Assembly (NCBI RefSeq): GCF_040081985.1
Contig: NZ_JBEBMH010000008.1
Coordinates: 1 to 64,000, forward strand
Direction of reading: 5' to 3'
DNA from: Kumtagia yinganensis
Lineage (GTDB): Bacteria > Pseudomonadota > Alphaproteobacteria > Rhizobiales > Rhizobiaceae
Length of the DNA: 64,000 bases
The notes beneath the pieces were generated by a model. It was not told the DNA's origin. It made no database searches and worked only from the letters and a program-made list of their open reading frames with translations. Each line of letters begins with the position of its first letter. Within the stretch, counting starts at the first letter, position 1. Made by a program: the position numbers and the translations under genes. Below, piece by piece: positions 18,256-28,625 of this stretch.

Positions 18256-18756
18256 TCACGCCGCCTTCTTCGCCTTGCCCTTGCCAGCCTTCGACATCGC
18301 CTCCGACGCCGCGAGGATCGCCTTGACGATGTTGTGGTAGCCCGTGCAGCGGCAGATGTTGCCTTCCAGCTCGGCGCGCACCGTCGCCTCGTCGAGGCCG
18401 TCGGGATGGCGGTTGATCATGTCGGTGGCCGACATGATCATGCCCGGCGTGCAGAAGCCGCATTGCAGCCCATGATGCTCCTTGAAAGCGGCCTGCACTG
18501 GATGCAGGTCGGCGCCGTCGGCGAGCCCTTCGATGGTCACCACCGTGGAGCCGGAAGCCTGGGCTGCGAGCATGGTGCAGGACTTGACCGCTTTGCCGTC
18601 GACATGAACGACGCATGCGCCACATTGCGAGGTGTCGCAACCGACATGCGTGCCTGTCAGGCCCAGATTTTCCCGCAAGAAATGAACGAGCAGCGTGCGG
18701 TCCTCGACGGACGCGCCCACCTTTCGGCCATTCACGGTTAGAGTAACGTCCGACAT
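18256..18756 (-). CDS. coxS: CO dehydrogenase-like small subunit, two [2Fe-2S] clusters (CoxS family)
   Basis: A 166-residue iron-sulfur protein. The plant-ferredoxin-type cluster is bound by Cys40, Cys45, Cys48 and Cys60 (GCDTSQCGAC ... KSC), and the second cluster by Cys99, Cys102, Cys135 and Cys137 (CGFCTPGM and CRCTGYHNI). It carries electrons from the molybdenum centre to the FAD subunit. The Lys/Ala-rich C-terminal tail (GKGKAKKAA) is an extra beyond the core. It is the first gene of the leftward operon; its start lies about 218 bases from the divergent FIST-domain gene, so the two share an upstream region. Confidence 0.92.
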   Translation of the reverse strand: MSDVTLTVNGRKVGASVEDRTLLVHFLRENLGLTGTHVGCDTSQCGACVVHVDGKAVKSCTMLAAQASGSTVVTIEGLADGADLHPVQAAFKEHHGLQCGFCTPGMIMSATDMINRHPDGLDEATVRAELEGNICRCTGYHNIVKAILAASEAMSKAGKGKAKKAA

Positions 18757-18974
18757 ATTGCCTGCCTCCCTCGGTAGGTATTCTGCGCGGTCGGCTCTCC
18801 GGCGTCCCGCGGATCGAACTCATGCGTTCGAGGCGCAAACAACGCGATCCTCGCCGCTCCGGTCGAGAATGCAGCCGCCCCCCGCGAACCGTATATTGTA
18901 CTTAAGACGATACGGTCCGTTGCCACAGCATTGCAAAACTCCGGCGTCCGGACAAGAATGCATTCGGCACCTGC

Positions 18975-20195
18975 GTGCACGACACGCAAAACGAAGGGCC
19001 GGAGGAAAGGCTGGAGGAGTTGGCGCGAGTCTGCTCAAAGACAAGTTACGGCTGCGGGTTGACTGTGCTCAGCACGGATAGGCCGGATGCGCAGGCGTTC
19101 GCCCGGGAAGTGGCCCGCACGGCCGCCACGACGGGCGCCGGTTTCGCCCTGTTCTTCTTCTCGCAAAGCCTTGTGCGCGCAGCGGATCTTTCCGCCGCGA
19201 TTTCCCGTCACGCGCCGGCACTTCGTCACGCCGGATGCTCGACCGCCGGAGAAATCACGCCGGGCGGTGTCGAGGAAGGCCAGATGCTGGCCATTCTTTT
19301 CCCTGCCGAAAGCTTCACCATCGCCAGCGCGATGATTCCCAACCTGTCCGGATCCGGCATGGAATCGATCGCCGCGCAGGTCGGCGCATTGCGGCGCTCG
19401 CTTGCCACGCATACCGGCCGGCTGTCGTCCGACAATGCGTTTGCACTCTGTCTCATCGACGGCCTGTCCTTCGCCGAGGAATCGGTAGCGTCGGCAATCC
19501 ACTGGGGTCTGGATGATATTCCGCTGGTCGGTGGGTCGGCCGGAGACGATTTGCGTTTCCAGGCAACAACGCTGATATCCGACGGCGTCGCCGCCACCGA
19601 TTGCGCTGTGGTCATCCTGATGGCGACCGATGTGCCGTTCCATGTCTTCAAGACCGAGAATTTCGTGCCGACCAACGAGAAACTGGTGGTCACCGCTTCC
19701 GACCCCAACCGCCGGGTCGTCCACGAGTTCAACGCTACGTCAGCTTCCGAGGAGTTCGCGCATGCCGTCGGCGTCATGCCTGACGCGCTGACGCCCATGA
19801 GCTTCGCGTCGCATCCGGTTGTCGTGCGTGTCGGCGGCGAATATTACTGCCGCTCGATCCAGAAGCTGAACACCGACGGTTCGCTCTCCTTCTTCTGCGC
19901 CATCGACGACGGTATCGTGCTGTCCATCGCCGAGCCGACCGACATGGTCGAATCGACACGTTCGGCACTCGCGGATGTCGGCAACAAGGTCGGCGGCATC
20001 GACGTCATTCTGGGTTTCGATTGCGTGCTGCGCCGGCTGGACGCCCGCAACCGCCAGGTGCTGCGGGATATTTCGGACCTTTACCGGACAAACAATCTCA
20101 TAGGCTTCGGCACCTACGGCGAACAATATCGCACAATGCACCTCAACCAGACGCTGACCGGCATCGCTTTCGGCCACCGCCACGCGGCCGAATAG
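18975..20195 (+). CDS. FIST-domain signal sensor protein (NosP-like)
   Basis: About 406 residues with FIST N and FIST C domains: N-terminal GFALFFFSQSLV, HAGCSTAGEITPGGVEEGQ and GLSFAEESVASAI with VGGSAGDDL; C-terminal VLGFDCVLRR and NNLIGFGTYGEQY. FIST proteins sense small ligands, and the NosP subgroup binds heme and nitric oxide and signals to a histidine kinase encoded next to it. Here a kinase without a sensor domain starts 11 bases after this stop, so co-function is likely. The start is uncertain: GTG 18975 lacks a strong ribosome-binding site, and TTG 19020 follows GGAGGAAAGG at 19001-19010. Heme binding cannot be read from the sequence alone. Confidence 0.85.
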   Translation: MHDTQNEGPEERLEELARVCSKTSYGCGLTVLSTDRPDAQAFAREVARTAATTGAGFALFFFSQSLVRAADLSAAISRHAPALRHAGCSTAGEITPGGVEEGQMLAILFPAESFTIASAMIPNLSGSGMESIAAQVGALRRSLATHTGRLSSDNAFALCLIDGLSFAEESVASAIHWGLDDIPLVGGSAGDDLRFQATTLISDGVAATDCAVVILMATDVPFHVFKTENFVPTNEKLVVTASDPNRRVVHEFNATSASEEFAHAVGVMPDALTPMSFASHPVVVRVGGEYYCRSIQKLNTDGSLSFFCAIDDGIVLSIAEPTDMVESTRSALADVGNKVGGIDVILGFDCVLRRLDARNRQVLRDISDLYRTNNLIGFGTYGEQYRTMHLNQTLTGIAFGHRHAAE

Positions 20196-20206
20196 GAGTC
20201 TGCGGC

Positions 20207-21662
<1,456 letters not shown>

Positions 21663-22343
21663 TCAAAACCCCTGCTCCCGAAACAAATCCGCATTGTCGA
21701 GCTTCGAAACCTCGATGACAGCCTGAGTACGGCTGTAGACGTTGAGCTTGCGCAGGATCTCCGAGACATGCGCCTTCACCGTCGTCTCGCCAACCTGAAG
21801 CTCGTAGGCGATCTGCTTGTTGAGCAGTCCCTGCCGCAGCATCTGGAGCACGCGCAATTGCTGGGGCGTCAGCTTTGCCAGACGCCGCACCATGTCGGCG
21901 CGGTCGGCGCTCTCCGGTTCTGGCGGACGCTCGCCATAATTCTCAGGAACATAAACGGCACCCTCCATGACGGAGCGAATCGCCGCCGCGAGGTCGTCCT
22001 TGCGCACCGATTTCGGAATGAAGCCGGCCGCGCCATAAGATAGCGCCTCCGAAACGATCTTCGGCTCCTCATGCCCCGACACGACGACGACCGGCAGACG
22101 TGGATGCCGGGTGCGCAATTGAAGCAGGCCCTCGAACCCATGCACGTCCGGCATGCTGAGATCGAGTAGTGCGAGATCGAAGGCCAGCGGACCTGAGAGC
22201 ACCTCCAGCGCCTCCGCGATAGACTTCGCCTCGACCGTATCCACATCCGGATAGGCCATGCGAACAGCGCTGTGCAGCGCCTCACGGAACAGCGGATGAT
22301 CGTCGATGATCAGGAAGCGCGTGACCTCGCTGGTCTGGCTCAT
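21663..22343 (-). CDS. LuxR/NarL-family two-component response regulator
   Basis: 226 residues: a receiver domain at 8-125 with acidic pocket DD14-15, phospho-acceptor Asp61 (ALLDLSMPD) and Lys of FIPKSVRK, followed by a LuxR-type HTH at about 155-215 (LTPQQLRVLQMLRQGLLNKQ and VKAHVSEILRKLNVYSRTQ). It is convergent with the NahK-like kinase, with only the GGCAGTA array between them, and is the obvious cognate regulator. ErbR/AgmR regulators in pseudomonads, which accompany the related ErcS kinases, have the same architecture. Its target genes are not shown by the sequence; the cox-like operon is a nearby candidate. Confidence 0.9.
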   Translation of the reverse strand: MSQTSEVTRFLIIDDHPLFREALHSAVRMAYPDVDTVEAKSIAEALEVLSGPLAFDLALLDLSMPDVHGFEGLLQLRTRHPRLPVVVVSGHEEPKIVSEALSYGAAGFIPKSVRKDDLAAAIRSVMEGAVYVPENYGERPPEPESADRADMVRRLAKLTPQQLRVLQMLRQGLLNKQIAYELQVGETTVKAHVSEILRKLNVYSRTQAVIEVSKLDNADLFREQGF

Positions 22344-22590
22344 GGAGTGGCTTCTCCCTTCGAATTTTTCTTGAATGCCACCTTTTCAGAGTTTGCGGCC
22401 TGATCAAGCGGAGAATTTGCCGGCGACGTGTTCAGACGGGGCCATTCGCACTCCATCTTGATGATACGGCGCTGTCGAAGCCGCTCGATTCTTGTTGCCG
22501 TGTAGGGCTGCAAGGTCCGGCGCAAGCTGCTGATGTTCCAGTACCAGGCGAAGCAGCGGCACGTACCTGCAAAAAATCTCGCGCAGGAAG

Positions 22591-23076
22591 TCAGGCGGTG
22601 CGGCGCGCCCGCTTTTCGTAAAGCATGACCAGCGTGTCGGCGACCAGCGCCGGCTTGTCCTCGCCCTCGATCTCCATGACGTTGCTGGCTTTCATCAGGT
22701 ATTGGCCCGGTCCTTTGCCCTCCATCGACAGCAGCGTCGTGCGCAGCCTGACGCGCGCGCCGGCCCTGACCGGCGCCAGGAAGCGCACATGGTCGATGCC
22801 GTAGTTGAAGGCGCCTTGCGTATTGTCGGGCAGGATGCGCATGTCCTGGATGAAGAAACCGATGAGCGAGAGCGAGAGATAACCGTGCGCGATGGTTGTC
22901 CGCAGCGGGCTTTTTCGGCGCGCCTGCTCGACGTCGACATGGATCCACTGGCGGTCGCCCGTGCATTCGGCAAACTGGTTTATCCGCTCTTGGTCGACCG
23001 TGACCCAGTCAGACACCCCTAGTTCCTGGCCGATGAGCCCCCAGAGTTCCTCAAATGTCGGCGCCGTTTCCCGCAT
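22591..23076 (-). CDS. MaoC family (R)-specific enoyl-CoA hydratase-like protein
   Basis: 161 residues with the hot-dog fold hydratase motif: FAECTGDRQWIHVDVEQARR (residues about 35-54, including the catalytic Asp and His) and IAHGYLSLSLI. These mark MaoC-like (R)-hydratases or related dehydratases acting on acyl-CoA esters. Start at 23076 (MRETAPTFEELWG) is preceded by GAAGG; the frame runs further upstream without protein character. About 245 bases of sequence without a supported gene separate it from the response regulator. Physiological substrate unknown; polyhydroxyalkanoate or fatty-acid metabolism is the usual setting. Confidence 0.88.
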   Translation of the reverse strand: MRETAPTFEELWGLIGQELGVSDWVTVDQERINQFAECTGDRQWIHVDVEQARRKSPLRTTIAHGYLSLSLIGFFIQDMRILPDNTQGAFNYGIDHVRFLAPVRAGARVRLRTTLLSMEGKGPGQYLMKASNVMEIEGEDKPALVADTLVMLYEKRARRTA

Positions 23077-23200
23077 TGCGTTGCCTTCGTCCAGTTCGAC
23101 GCATGTGCTTTTAGCCGGTTGCGCGGCAATCGCAAGATTTGGACGCGGGCCCCGGCGCGCTCCGGCCGGACGGGCTCTAACAAACACCAGAATTGGCAGA

Positions 23201-24493
23201 TCAATTCGCCAGCAACAGGCGCTCGGCGCCGTAAAGGACGAGGCCGGCAAGGCCCCCGATCAGCATGCCGTTGAAACGGATATATTGCAGGTCGCGGCCG
23301 ATGTTGAGTTCGATCAGACGGGTAAGCTGCGCGAGATCCCAGCGCTTGACCTGGTCGGCGATGAAACCCGAGACGCCGCTCTTCTGGCTTTCGACGAAGG
23401 CGGCCAACGACACCACGAACCCCTTGTTCATGTCGGCGCGGATGTCGGGATCGCTCGCAAGATGCCGCCCGACGCTGACGAACATGCCGGCGAGATGCGT
23501 GCGGATCGCCGAACGCGGCGCCGCCAGGTCCTTTTCGATGATCGCTCGTACCCCGCCCCAGAGTTCGGCGCCCAGCGACCTCAGTTCCGGCCGGGCCAGC
23601 AGGTCGTGTTTCAGCTTTTCGGCGCGCTCGGCATAGTCCGGCGAATTGCGCAGCCGCTCGACGAAACCTTCGACAAAACGGTCGAACTCGCGGCGCAGCG
23701 GGTGATCGGGATCGCCCTTCACGTCATCGAGGAAAGTCGCGGCCGAGGCGACGATCTTCTTCAAGAGATAGGCGTCGGCGCGGAACAGGTTGAACAGCGA
23801 CGGCAGTTCGGCGCGGATCTTTTCACGCAGCGACTCCAGCGTCTTCTCATCGCTGAAGGTCTTGGCCAATGCCCCAGTAAGCTCGTCGAGCAGCTTCTGG
23901 TGCCGCCCTTCGGCCGTGACCGCCGCAAGCAGGCCCGCCGCCAGCGGCGCCACCGGCACCTTGTCGACCTGCTCGACGAAGCGGCGCGCCGCGAAGTCCT
24001 TGAGGCCGGACTGCTCGATCGCTGTCAGAGTCTGCGGCGCGAGCCGTGCCACGAAGGCGGCAAGGTCGGCGGCGCGCTCGGGGTCGGACAGCCAGTCCGC
24101 GACCAGTGCCGCGAAATCCACCTCCTCCAGCTTGTCTTTCACCGGAGCCGGTGCCAAAAAATTCACTTCGATGAAGCGCCCGAGATTATCGGCGATGCGC
24201 GCCTGGTTCTCCGGGATGATCGCCGTATGCGGGATCGGAAGTCCAAGCGGCCGCCGGAACAGGGCGACCACCGCATACCAGTCGGCAATGCCGCCAATGG
24301 TCGCTGCCTCGGCGAAAGCGGCGACGAAACCCAGCCAGGGCCAGCGCGATTGCAGCAGCCGCGCGGCGACAAGGACCGCCAGGCAAACGCAGAGTGCCGA
24401 CGTGGCGTAGAACTTTGTCCGCTTCAGCGCCGCCAGCTTCTCCGCTTCCCGCGCTTCGGCCGCCGGCATCTGGATTTCGGCATTGGCGGACAT
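23201..24493 (-). CDS. DUF445 family membrane protein
   Basis: 430 residues from the ATG at 24493 (MSANAEIQMPAAEAREAEK); a longer frame starts at 24571. One or two membrane segments near the N-terminus (ATSALCVCLAVLVAARLL and the region after WPWLGFVAAFAEAATIGG), a long helical soluble middle, and a C-terminal hydrophobic end (FNGMLIGGLAGLVLYGAERLL). The signature GGIADWYAVVALFRRPLGLP identifies DUF445 (YjiN-like), a family of unknown function found across proteobacteria. The gene is isolated; the MaoC gene follows 124 bases downstream. Confidence 0.9.
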   Translation of the reverse strand: MSANAEIQMPAAEAREAEKLAALKRTKFYATSALCVCLAVLVAARLLQSRWPWLGFVAAFAEAATIGGIADWYAVVALFRRPLGLPIPHTAIIPENQARIADNLGRFIEVNFLAPAPVKDKLEEVDFAALVADWLSDPERAADLAAFVARLAPQTLTAIEQSGLKDFAARRFVEQVDKVPVAPLAAGLLAAVTAEGRHQKLLDELTGALAKTFSDEKTLESLREKIRAELPSLFNLFRADAYLLKKIVASAATFLDDVKGDPDHPLRREFDRFVEGFVERLRNSPDYAERAEKLKHDLLARPELRSLGAELWGGVRAIIEKDLAAPRSAIRTHLAGMFVSVGRHLASDPDIRADMNKGFVVSLAAFVESQKSGVSGFIADQVKRWDLAQLTRLIELNIGRDLQYIRFNGMLIGGLAGLVLYGAERLLLAN

Positions 24494-25158
24494 TCCTGAT
24501 TCACCCTTCTCGAAACCATAACGCCTGACAAACGTCCGCCAGCGAATTCCATATAGGGACCACCAGCTCAAAACCCCGGCACAATCCAGCTTTCTCCCGC
24601 GAAAAGCCCTCGGTTCAACCTGAACCCGGTCGAAAAATGACCGACATCAGGCGAACCACTTCAGCGTGGGTAACGGATGGTTGGCGTGCCAAAGGAATAC
24701 CATGCGGGCGTTCAGACCGCGGAAAGCCTGCGTGGCCTCATCCGAACGATGTCAGGATTGGCCGCTGGCGGCCTCCATCTCGGCAACCCATGCTTAGTTG
24801 CACGTGGCACGTCATCGTGCACAGCGGCAGACATCTTGAGGGGAACCGACGGCCCCCGCCAATTGCTCAGCGGGGCGGGCGGCACCTTCCGCTCCTTGAC
24901 GAAAGCCGTCGCCTTATTGGCTAAGCGTTTGTCTCCCGTCGCAATATCAGATCCGCTGGCGCGGATCGGTCGCGTGGCCGTTTTACCGGATGGTAAGTCG
25001 GCTGGATCACGCGCGACGGTGACAGAGGTACAGGCCGATGACTGGCCCCATTGTCGATTTCCATTTTGTGCCAATTGGAACTTTTCAAGCCGCGACTTTT
25101 TGAAGCAGAATGGAACAATCCTGCTGACGAAGCAGAATTGCCGATCTGGATGCGCGCA
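24494..25158. other. Intergenic region of 665 bases without a supported gene
   Basis: Between divergent DUF445 and the cyclopropane synthase gene. Short open frames exist on both strands (for example from 24677) but none has a convincing start, domain or amino-acid composition. The promoters of both flanking genes should lie here. No tRNA-like or riboswitch-like element was recognised. It may hold an unrecognised small RNA or a decayed gene. Confidence 0.4.
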
Positions 25159-26454
25159 ATGAACATTCTTCTCAAACGCATAGTCGACCGGATTGTCAGG
25201 GTTGGAAATCTGAAGATCACCGGGCCGGATGGAACGACCACCAGCTTCGGTGACGGCAGCGGGCCGGCGGTCCACATGCATGTCAAAACGCCTCACGCGG
25301 AGCGCGCCATCACGCTGCACCCGACGCTGGCGATCGGCGAGACCTTCATGGACGGGGAACTCGATTTCCCGGAAGGCGACGTGCTGGCTTTCCTCAAACT
25401 CGTCTACGAGAATATGGGACCGATGGGCGGCAACGATGCGCTGACGCGGGCGATCGAAAGCCTGCGTGTTGCCTTCCGCCGACTGCAGCAGGTCAACACC
25501 CACGCTCGGTCGAAGCGCAACGTACAGCGCCACTACGACTTGTCGGGCGACATCTACAAACTCTTTCTCGACGCCGACATGCAGTATTCCTGCGCCTATT
25601 TCGAGCGCCCGGACATGACGCTGGAAGAGGCGCAGCTTGCCAAGAAACGCCATATCGCCGCTAAGCTCAGGCTGAAGGCCGGCCATTCGGTGCTCGACAT
25701 CGGCTCGGGATGGGGCGGGCTCGGGCTCTACATCGCCAAAAATTTCGAGGCGGACGTGCTGGGCGTGACGCTGTCGACCGAGCAACATGCGGTCTCGACA
25801 GAGCGGGTGCGGGCCGAAGGGCTCGAGGACCATGTCCATTTCGAGATCCGCGACTATCGCGATCTCAACGAGCGTTTCGACCGCATCGTCTCGGTCGGCA
25901 TGTTCGAGCATGTCGGCGTCAACCACTACCGCACCTTCTTCGAAAAATGCGCAACGCTGCTGAAGCCCGATGGCGTGATGCTCCTGCATTCCATCGGCCG
26001 CTTCGGTCCGCCTTCGGCCACCAACGCCTTCATCCGAAAGCATATTTTCCCAGGCGGATATATTCCGGCGCTGTCGGAGGTGATGCCGGTGATCGAAAAA
26101 TCCGGCCTGATGGTCGGCGACATCGAGATATTGCGCCTGCACTATGCCGACACGCTGAAGCATTGGCGCGAGCGTTTTATGGTCAACCGTGACAAGGCGA
26201 AGGCGATCTATGACGAGCGCTTCTGCCGCATGTGGGAGTTCTACCTCTCAGGTTCCGAGGCCGCCTTCCGCTGGCAGGACCTGATGGTTTTCCAGATCCA
26301 GTTGACGCGCAAGAACGACACAGTGCCGGTCACGCGCGGCTATATGGAAAAGTGCGAAAAGGCGCTCGCCATGCACGAGATGGGCCATCGCGAGATGGAC
26401 CAGCGGGAAAAAAAGCCGAAAAACCGCAGCCGGAAGGTGTCCGATCGGGATTGA
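25159..26454 (+). CDS. cfa: Cyclopropane-fatty-acyl-phospholipid synthase family protein
   Basis: About 431 residues. The SAM-binding methyltransferase motif is VLDIGSGWGGLGLYIAKNF (about residues 179-197), with GVTLSTEQ and, further on, VGMFEHVGVNHY, which contains the active-site Glu/His typical of Cfa. The enzyme adds a methylene bridge to unsaturated acyl chains of membrane phospholipids. The start is chosen at 25159 (MNILLKRIVDRIV); starts at 25150 and 25051 are in frame but have no better signal. The C-terminal Lys/Arg-rich tail (EKKPKNRSRKVSD) is an extension. There are several paralogues in most rhizobia; no operon partner is visible. Confidence 0.92.
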   Translation: MNILLKRIVDRIVRVGNLKITGPDGTTTSFGDGSGPAVHMHVKTPHAERAITLHPTLAIGETFMDGELDFPEGDVLAFLKLVYENMGPMGGNDALTRAIESLRVAFRRLQQVNTHARSKRNVQRHYDLSGDIYKLFLDADMQYSCAYFERPDMTLEEAQLAKKRHIAAKLRLKAGHSVLDIGSGWGGLGLYIAKNFEADVLGVTLSTEQHAVSTERVRAEGLEDHVHFEIRDYRDLNERFDRIVSVGMFEHVGVNHYRTFFEKCATLLKPDGVMLLHSIGRFGPPSATNAFIRKHIFPGGYIPALSEVMPVIEKSGLMVGDIEILRLHYADTLKHWRERFMVNRDKAKAIYDERFCRMWEFYLSGSEAAFRWQDLMVFQIQLTRKNDTVPVTRGYMEKCEKALAMHEMGHREMDQREKKPKNRSRKVSDRD

Positions 26455-27060
26455 CGAACAATTATGCCAACGCCCGGATGATCGTCTTGAAACGCTGCGT
26501 CAAGTTCGGAAGATGCAATTATTTCATAGGGTTGACGCGAAATAATCGTGAAAGCGGTGCCGCCTGCCTGACGCGCGCCCCTTTTGAGCTGACGCTACGG
26601 CTTCATCAACGCAGTTCTGGCTGACCGCATAGGCTTTCGGCCTGACGCAGTTCCATAAATTCCCAGACAGGCGAAACGCCTACGCCCCCGCGACGTAAAG
26701 GGGCAATGAACTCGACGAAACACATCCACCCTGTCGCATGGAAACGGCAAAAGGCTGCGGGAGCGAAACGTTGTCCGGGCCAGAAATCAGACAGCACTCA
26801 AAGCTCCCGCAGAAAAACCCTCCTGCGCGGAGCTTGGGCCGGATGAACTGCCACGCGCCTTGCGGCTTCAACGAGGCCCACGTACTTCCAAGCATGTGCT
26901 GCCGGAGTAACACCATTTTGCGCCTGGAAAAAGGCGAAATCCGTCATTGGCACCTTTTGGCGGGCATGGGCGCCGATCTCCCGGCCGCAACTGGACGCAG
27001 CCGCGGGCTTGAGCCTGACGCCGCCCCCTGTCACATAGGGCGTATCACCGGGCAGAGCCT
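26455..27060. other. Intergenic region of 606 bases without a supported gene
   Basis: Lies between cfa and ynfA, both rightward. A 108-codon open frame (26738-27064) and antisense frames exist but show no family features. No intrinsic terminator, tRNA or riboswitch was recognised. The promoter for ynfA-rsm22 presumably lies at its right end. Confidence 0.4.
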
Positions 27061-27384
27061 ATGACCTATCTGATCTACGCGGCGGCCGCGCTTGCCGAGA
27101 TTGCCGGTTGCTTCGCATTCTGGGCGTGGTGGCGGCTGGACAAATCGCCACTGTGGCTTGGTCCCGGCCTGCTGTCGCTGGTCTTGTTCGCCTGGCTGCT
27201 GACGCTGGTGCAGGCAGACGCGGCCGGCCGCGCCTACGCGGCCTATGGCGGCATCTATATCGCTGCATCGCTGCTGTGGCTTTGGCTTGCCGAAGGCGTG
27301 CGTCCGGATCGCTGGGATTTTGCCGGCGCCGCCATCTGCCTGGCGGGCGCCAGCGTCATCCTGTTCGCGCCGCGCGGAGCCTGA
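27061..27384 (+). CDS. ynfA: YnfA family inner-membrane protein (UPF0060)
   Basis: 107 residues with four membrane helices, a small multidrug-resistance-like fold. Family features are AALAEIAGCFAFWAWWR near the N-terminus, RAYAAYGGIYIAASLLWLW in the third helix and the ending CLAGASVILFAPR. Some YnfA proteins have been reported as efflux pumps of the SMR superfamily; the role here is not shown. The Rsm22 gene starts (GTG) two bases after its TGA, so the two are co-transcribed. Confidence 0.93.
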   Translation: MTYLIYAAAALAEIAGCFAFWAWWRLDKSPLWLGPGLLSLVLFAWLLTLVQADAAGRAYAAYGGIYIAASLLWLWLAEGVRPDRWDFAGAAICLAGASVILFAPRGA

Positions 27385-27386
27385 CG

Positions 27387-28373
27387 GTGGAATTGCCCAC
27401 AGCACTCCGCCAGGCAGTCGACCGGCTGCTGGAGCGCACGCCGCTCGCGGACCTGCAGCGGGCTTCCGGAATCCTGTCGGCCCGCTACCGCGCCGAACTG
27501 CGCGACGGCCGCCCGCACCTCGACGGCGCGCTTGCGGTGAAAGCCTATCTGGCGACGCGCCTGCCTGCCACCTATGCGGCGGTGCGCGCCACCTTCGCGA
27601 GCGTCGCCGACGGCATGCCGGACTTTTCGCCGGCCTCGCTGCTCGACATCGGCGCCGGCCCAGGGACGGCATTTTGGTCGGCGGCTGACTGCTGGCCAAG
27701 CTTGAACGCCGCCGTGCTGGTCGAGGCAAGTGCGGCGGCACGGAGTGCCGGGGAGACGCTGGGCCGGGAAAAACCCGCTATGTCCACCCGCTGGCTCGCC
27801 GATGACGCAACGCGCGGACTGCCCGATCTCGCGCCCGCCGACCTCGTGACGCTGTGCTACGTACTCGACGAACTCGACCCAGCCCAGCGCGCCGCTCTGG
27901 TCGAGCGGCTGTGGGCGCTGACGGCCGGCGTACTGGTGATCGTCGAGCCGGGCACGCCGGCCGGCTGGCAAAGGATTTTGGCCGCACGCGACCGGCTGAT
28001 CGCCGCCGGCGCGCATCTCGTGGCGCCCTGCCCGCACGAAAACCCTTGCCCGCTCGCGCCGCCCGAATGGTGCCATTTTTCCCGCCGCGTCGCCCGCTCG
28101 CGGCTGCATCGGATGGCCAAGGGCGGCGACGTGCCGTGGGAAGACGAAAAATACATTTTCGTCGCCGCCGCGCGGCAGCCCGCGCGGCCGCCACGGGCGC
28201 GGGTTATCGCACCGCCGCGCGGCGGCAAAGGGTTGGTGACCTTGAAGCTTTGTCAGGCCGACGGAAGTGCTGCCGAACTCAAGCTGAGCAAGCGCGACGG
28301 CGACAATTTCCGCATCGCCCGGCGGCTGGACTGGGGGGATGCCGTGCAGCAGGATTTCGCCGGGAGTAGTTGA
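27387..28373 (+). CDS. Rsm22-family methyltransferase-like protein (small ribosomal subunit associated)
   Basis: 328 residues from a GTG two bases after ynfA, with GGAG at 27376-27379. A Rossmann methyltransferase core (SLLDIGAGPGTAFWSA, then LVTLCYVLDEL) is followed by a cysteine cluster Cys215, Cys221 and Cys229 in CPHENPCPLAPPEWCHFSRR, matching the Fe-S-binding region described for mitochondrial Rsm22/METTL17. The mitochondrial relatives assist small-subunit assembly; the bacterial role is untested. The last 290 bases are repeated in degraded form at 31187-31478, on the far side of an accessory insert, so the present 3' end may have been acquired by recombination. Confidence 0.88.
   Translation: MELPTALRQAVDRLLERTPLADLQRASGILSARYRAELRDGRPHLDGALAVKAYLATRLPATYAAVRATFASVADGMPDFSPASLLDIGAGPGTAFWSAADCWPSLNAAVLVEASAAARSAGETLGREKPAMSTRWLADDATRGLPDLAPADLVTLCYVLDELDPAQRAALVERLWALTAGVLVIVEPGTPAGWQRILAARDRLIAAGAHLVAPCPHENPCPLAPPEWCHFSRRVARSRLHRMAKGGDVPWEDEKYIFVAAARQPARPPRARVIAPPRGGKGLVTLKLCQADGSAAELKLSKRDGDNFRIARRLDWGDAVQQDFAGSS
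28084..28373 (+). repeat. Direct repeat, left copy: intact 3' end of the Rsm22-family gene
   Basis: These 290 bases encode the C-terminal part of the Rsm22-like protein. Bases 31187-31478 repeat them in the same orientation with scattered substitutions and a two-base insertion. Similarity seems to go on for some 25 bases past the stop. The two copies bracket 2.8 kb of accessory genes. Confidence 0.85.
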
Positions 28374-28625
28374 GGGCCGAGCGCGCCGCCAGTCGTTGAA
28401 CAGCGCCACTGATGCGCTGGCCGTGTCTCGAACTGGATGTCTGAGTTGGGTGAATGCGGCCCGGCAGCTTCGAACCTCAGATATCTCTTGGTGGACCTTC
28501 AGGTCGGTCCTAGTATCGTCGCGATGTGACCACGGCAGACGCCCAAGATAAACGATGTGGCCTGGAAGAATGGGCCGCTGCCGACCTTGGTTTGATCCAT
28601 TGGAAAAGACATCCTGCGTCACGTT

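Noticed and set aside
22340..22456. 38-codon frame (MECEWPRL...) overlapping the response-regulator start as ATGA
   Set aside because: The overlap looks like translational coupling, but there is no ribosome-binding site before its ATG and no recognisable protein; too weak to list as a gene.
26738..27064. 108-codon frame upstream of ynfA
   Set aside because: No ribosome-binding site, many Cys/Gly residues without pattern, and it runs into the ynfA start; likely chance.
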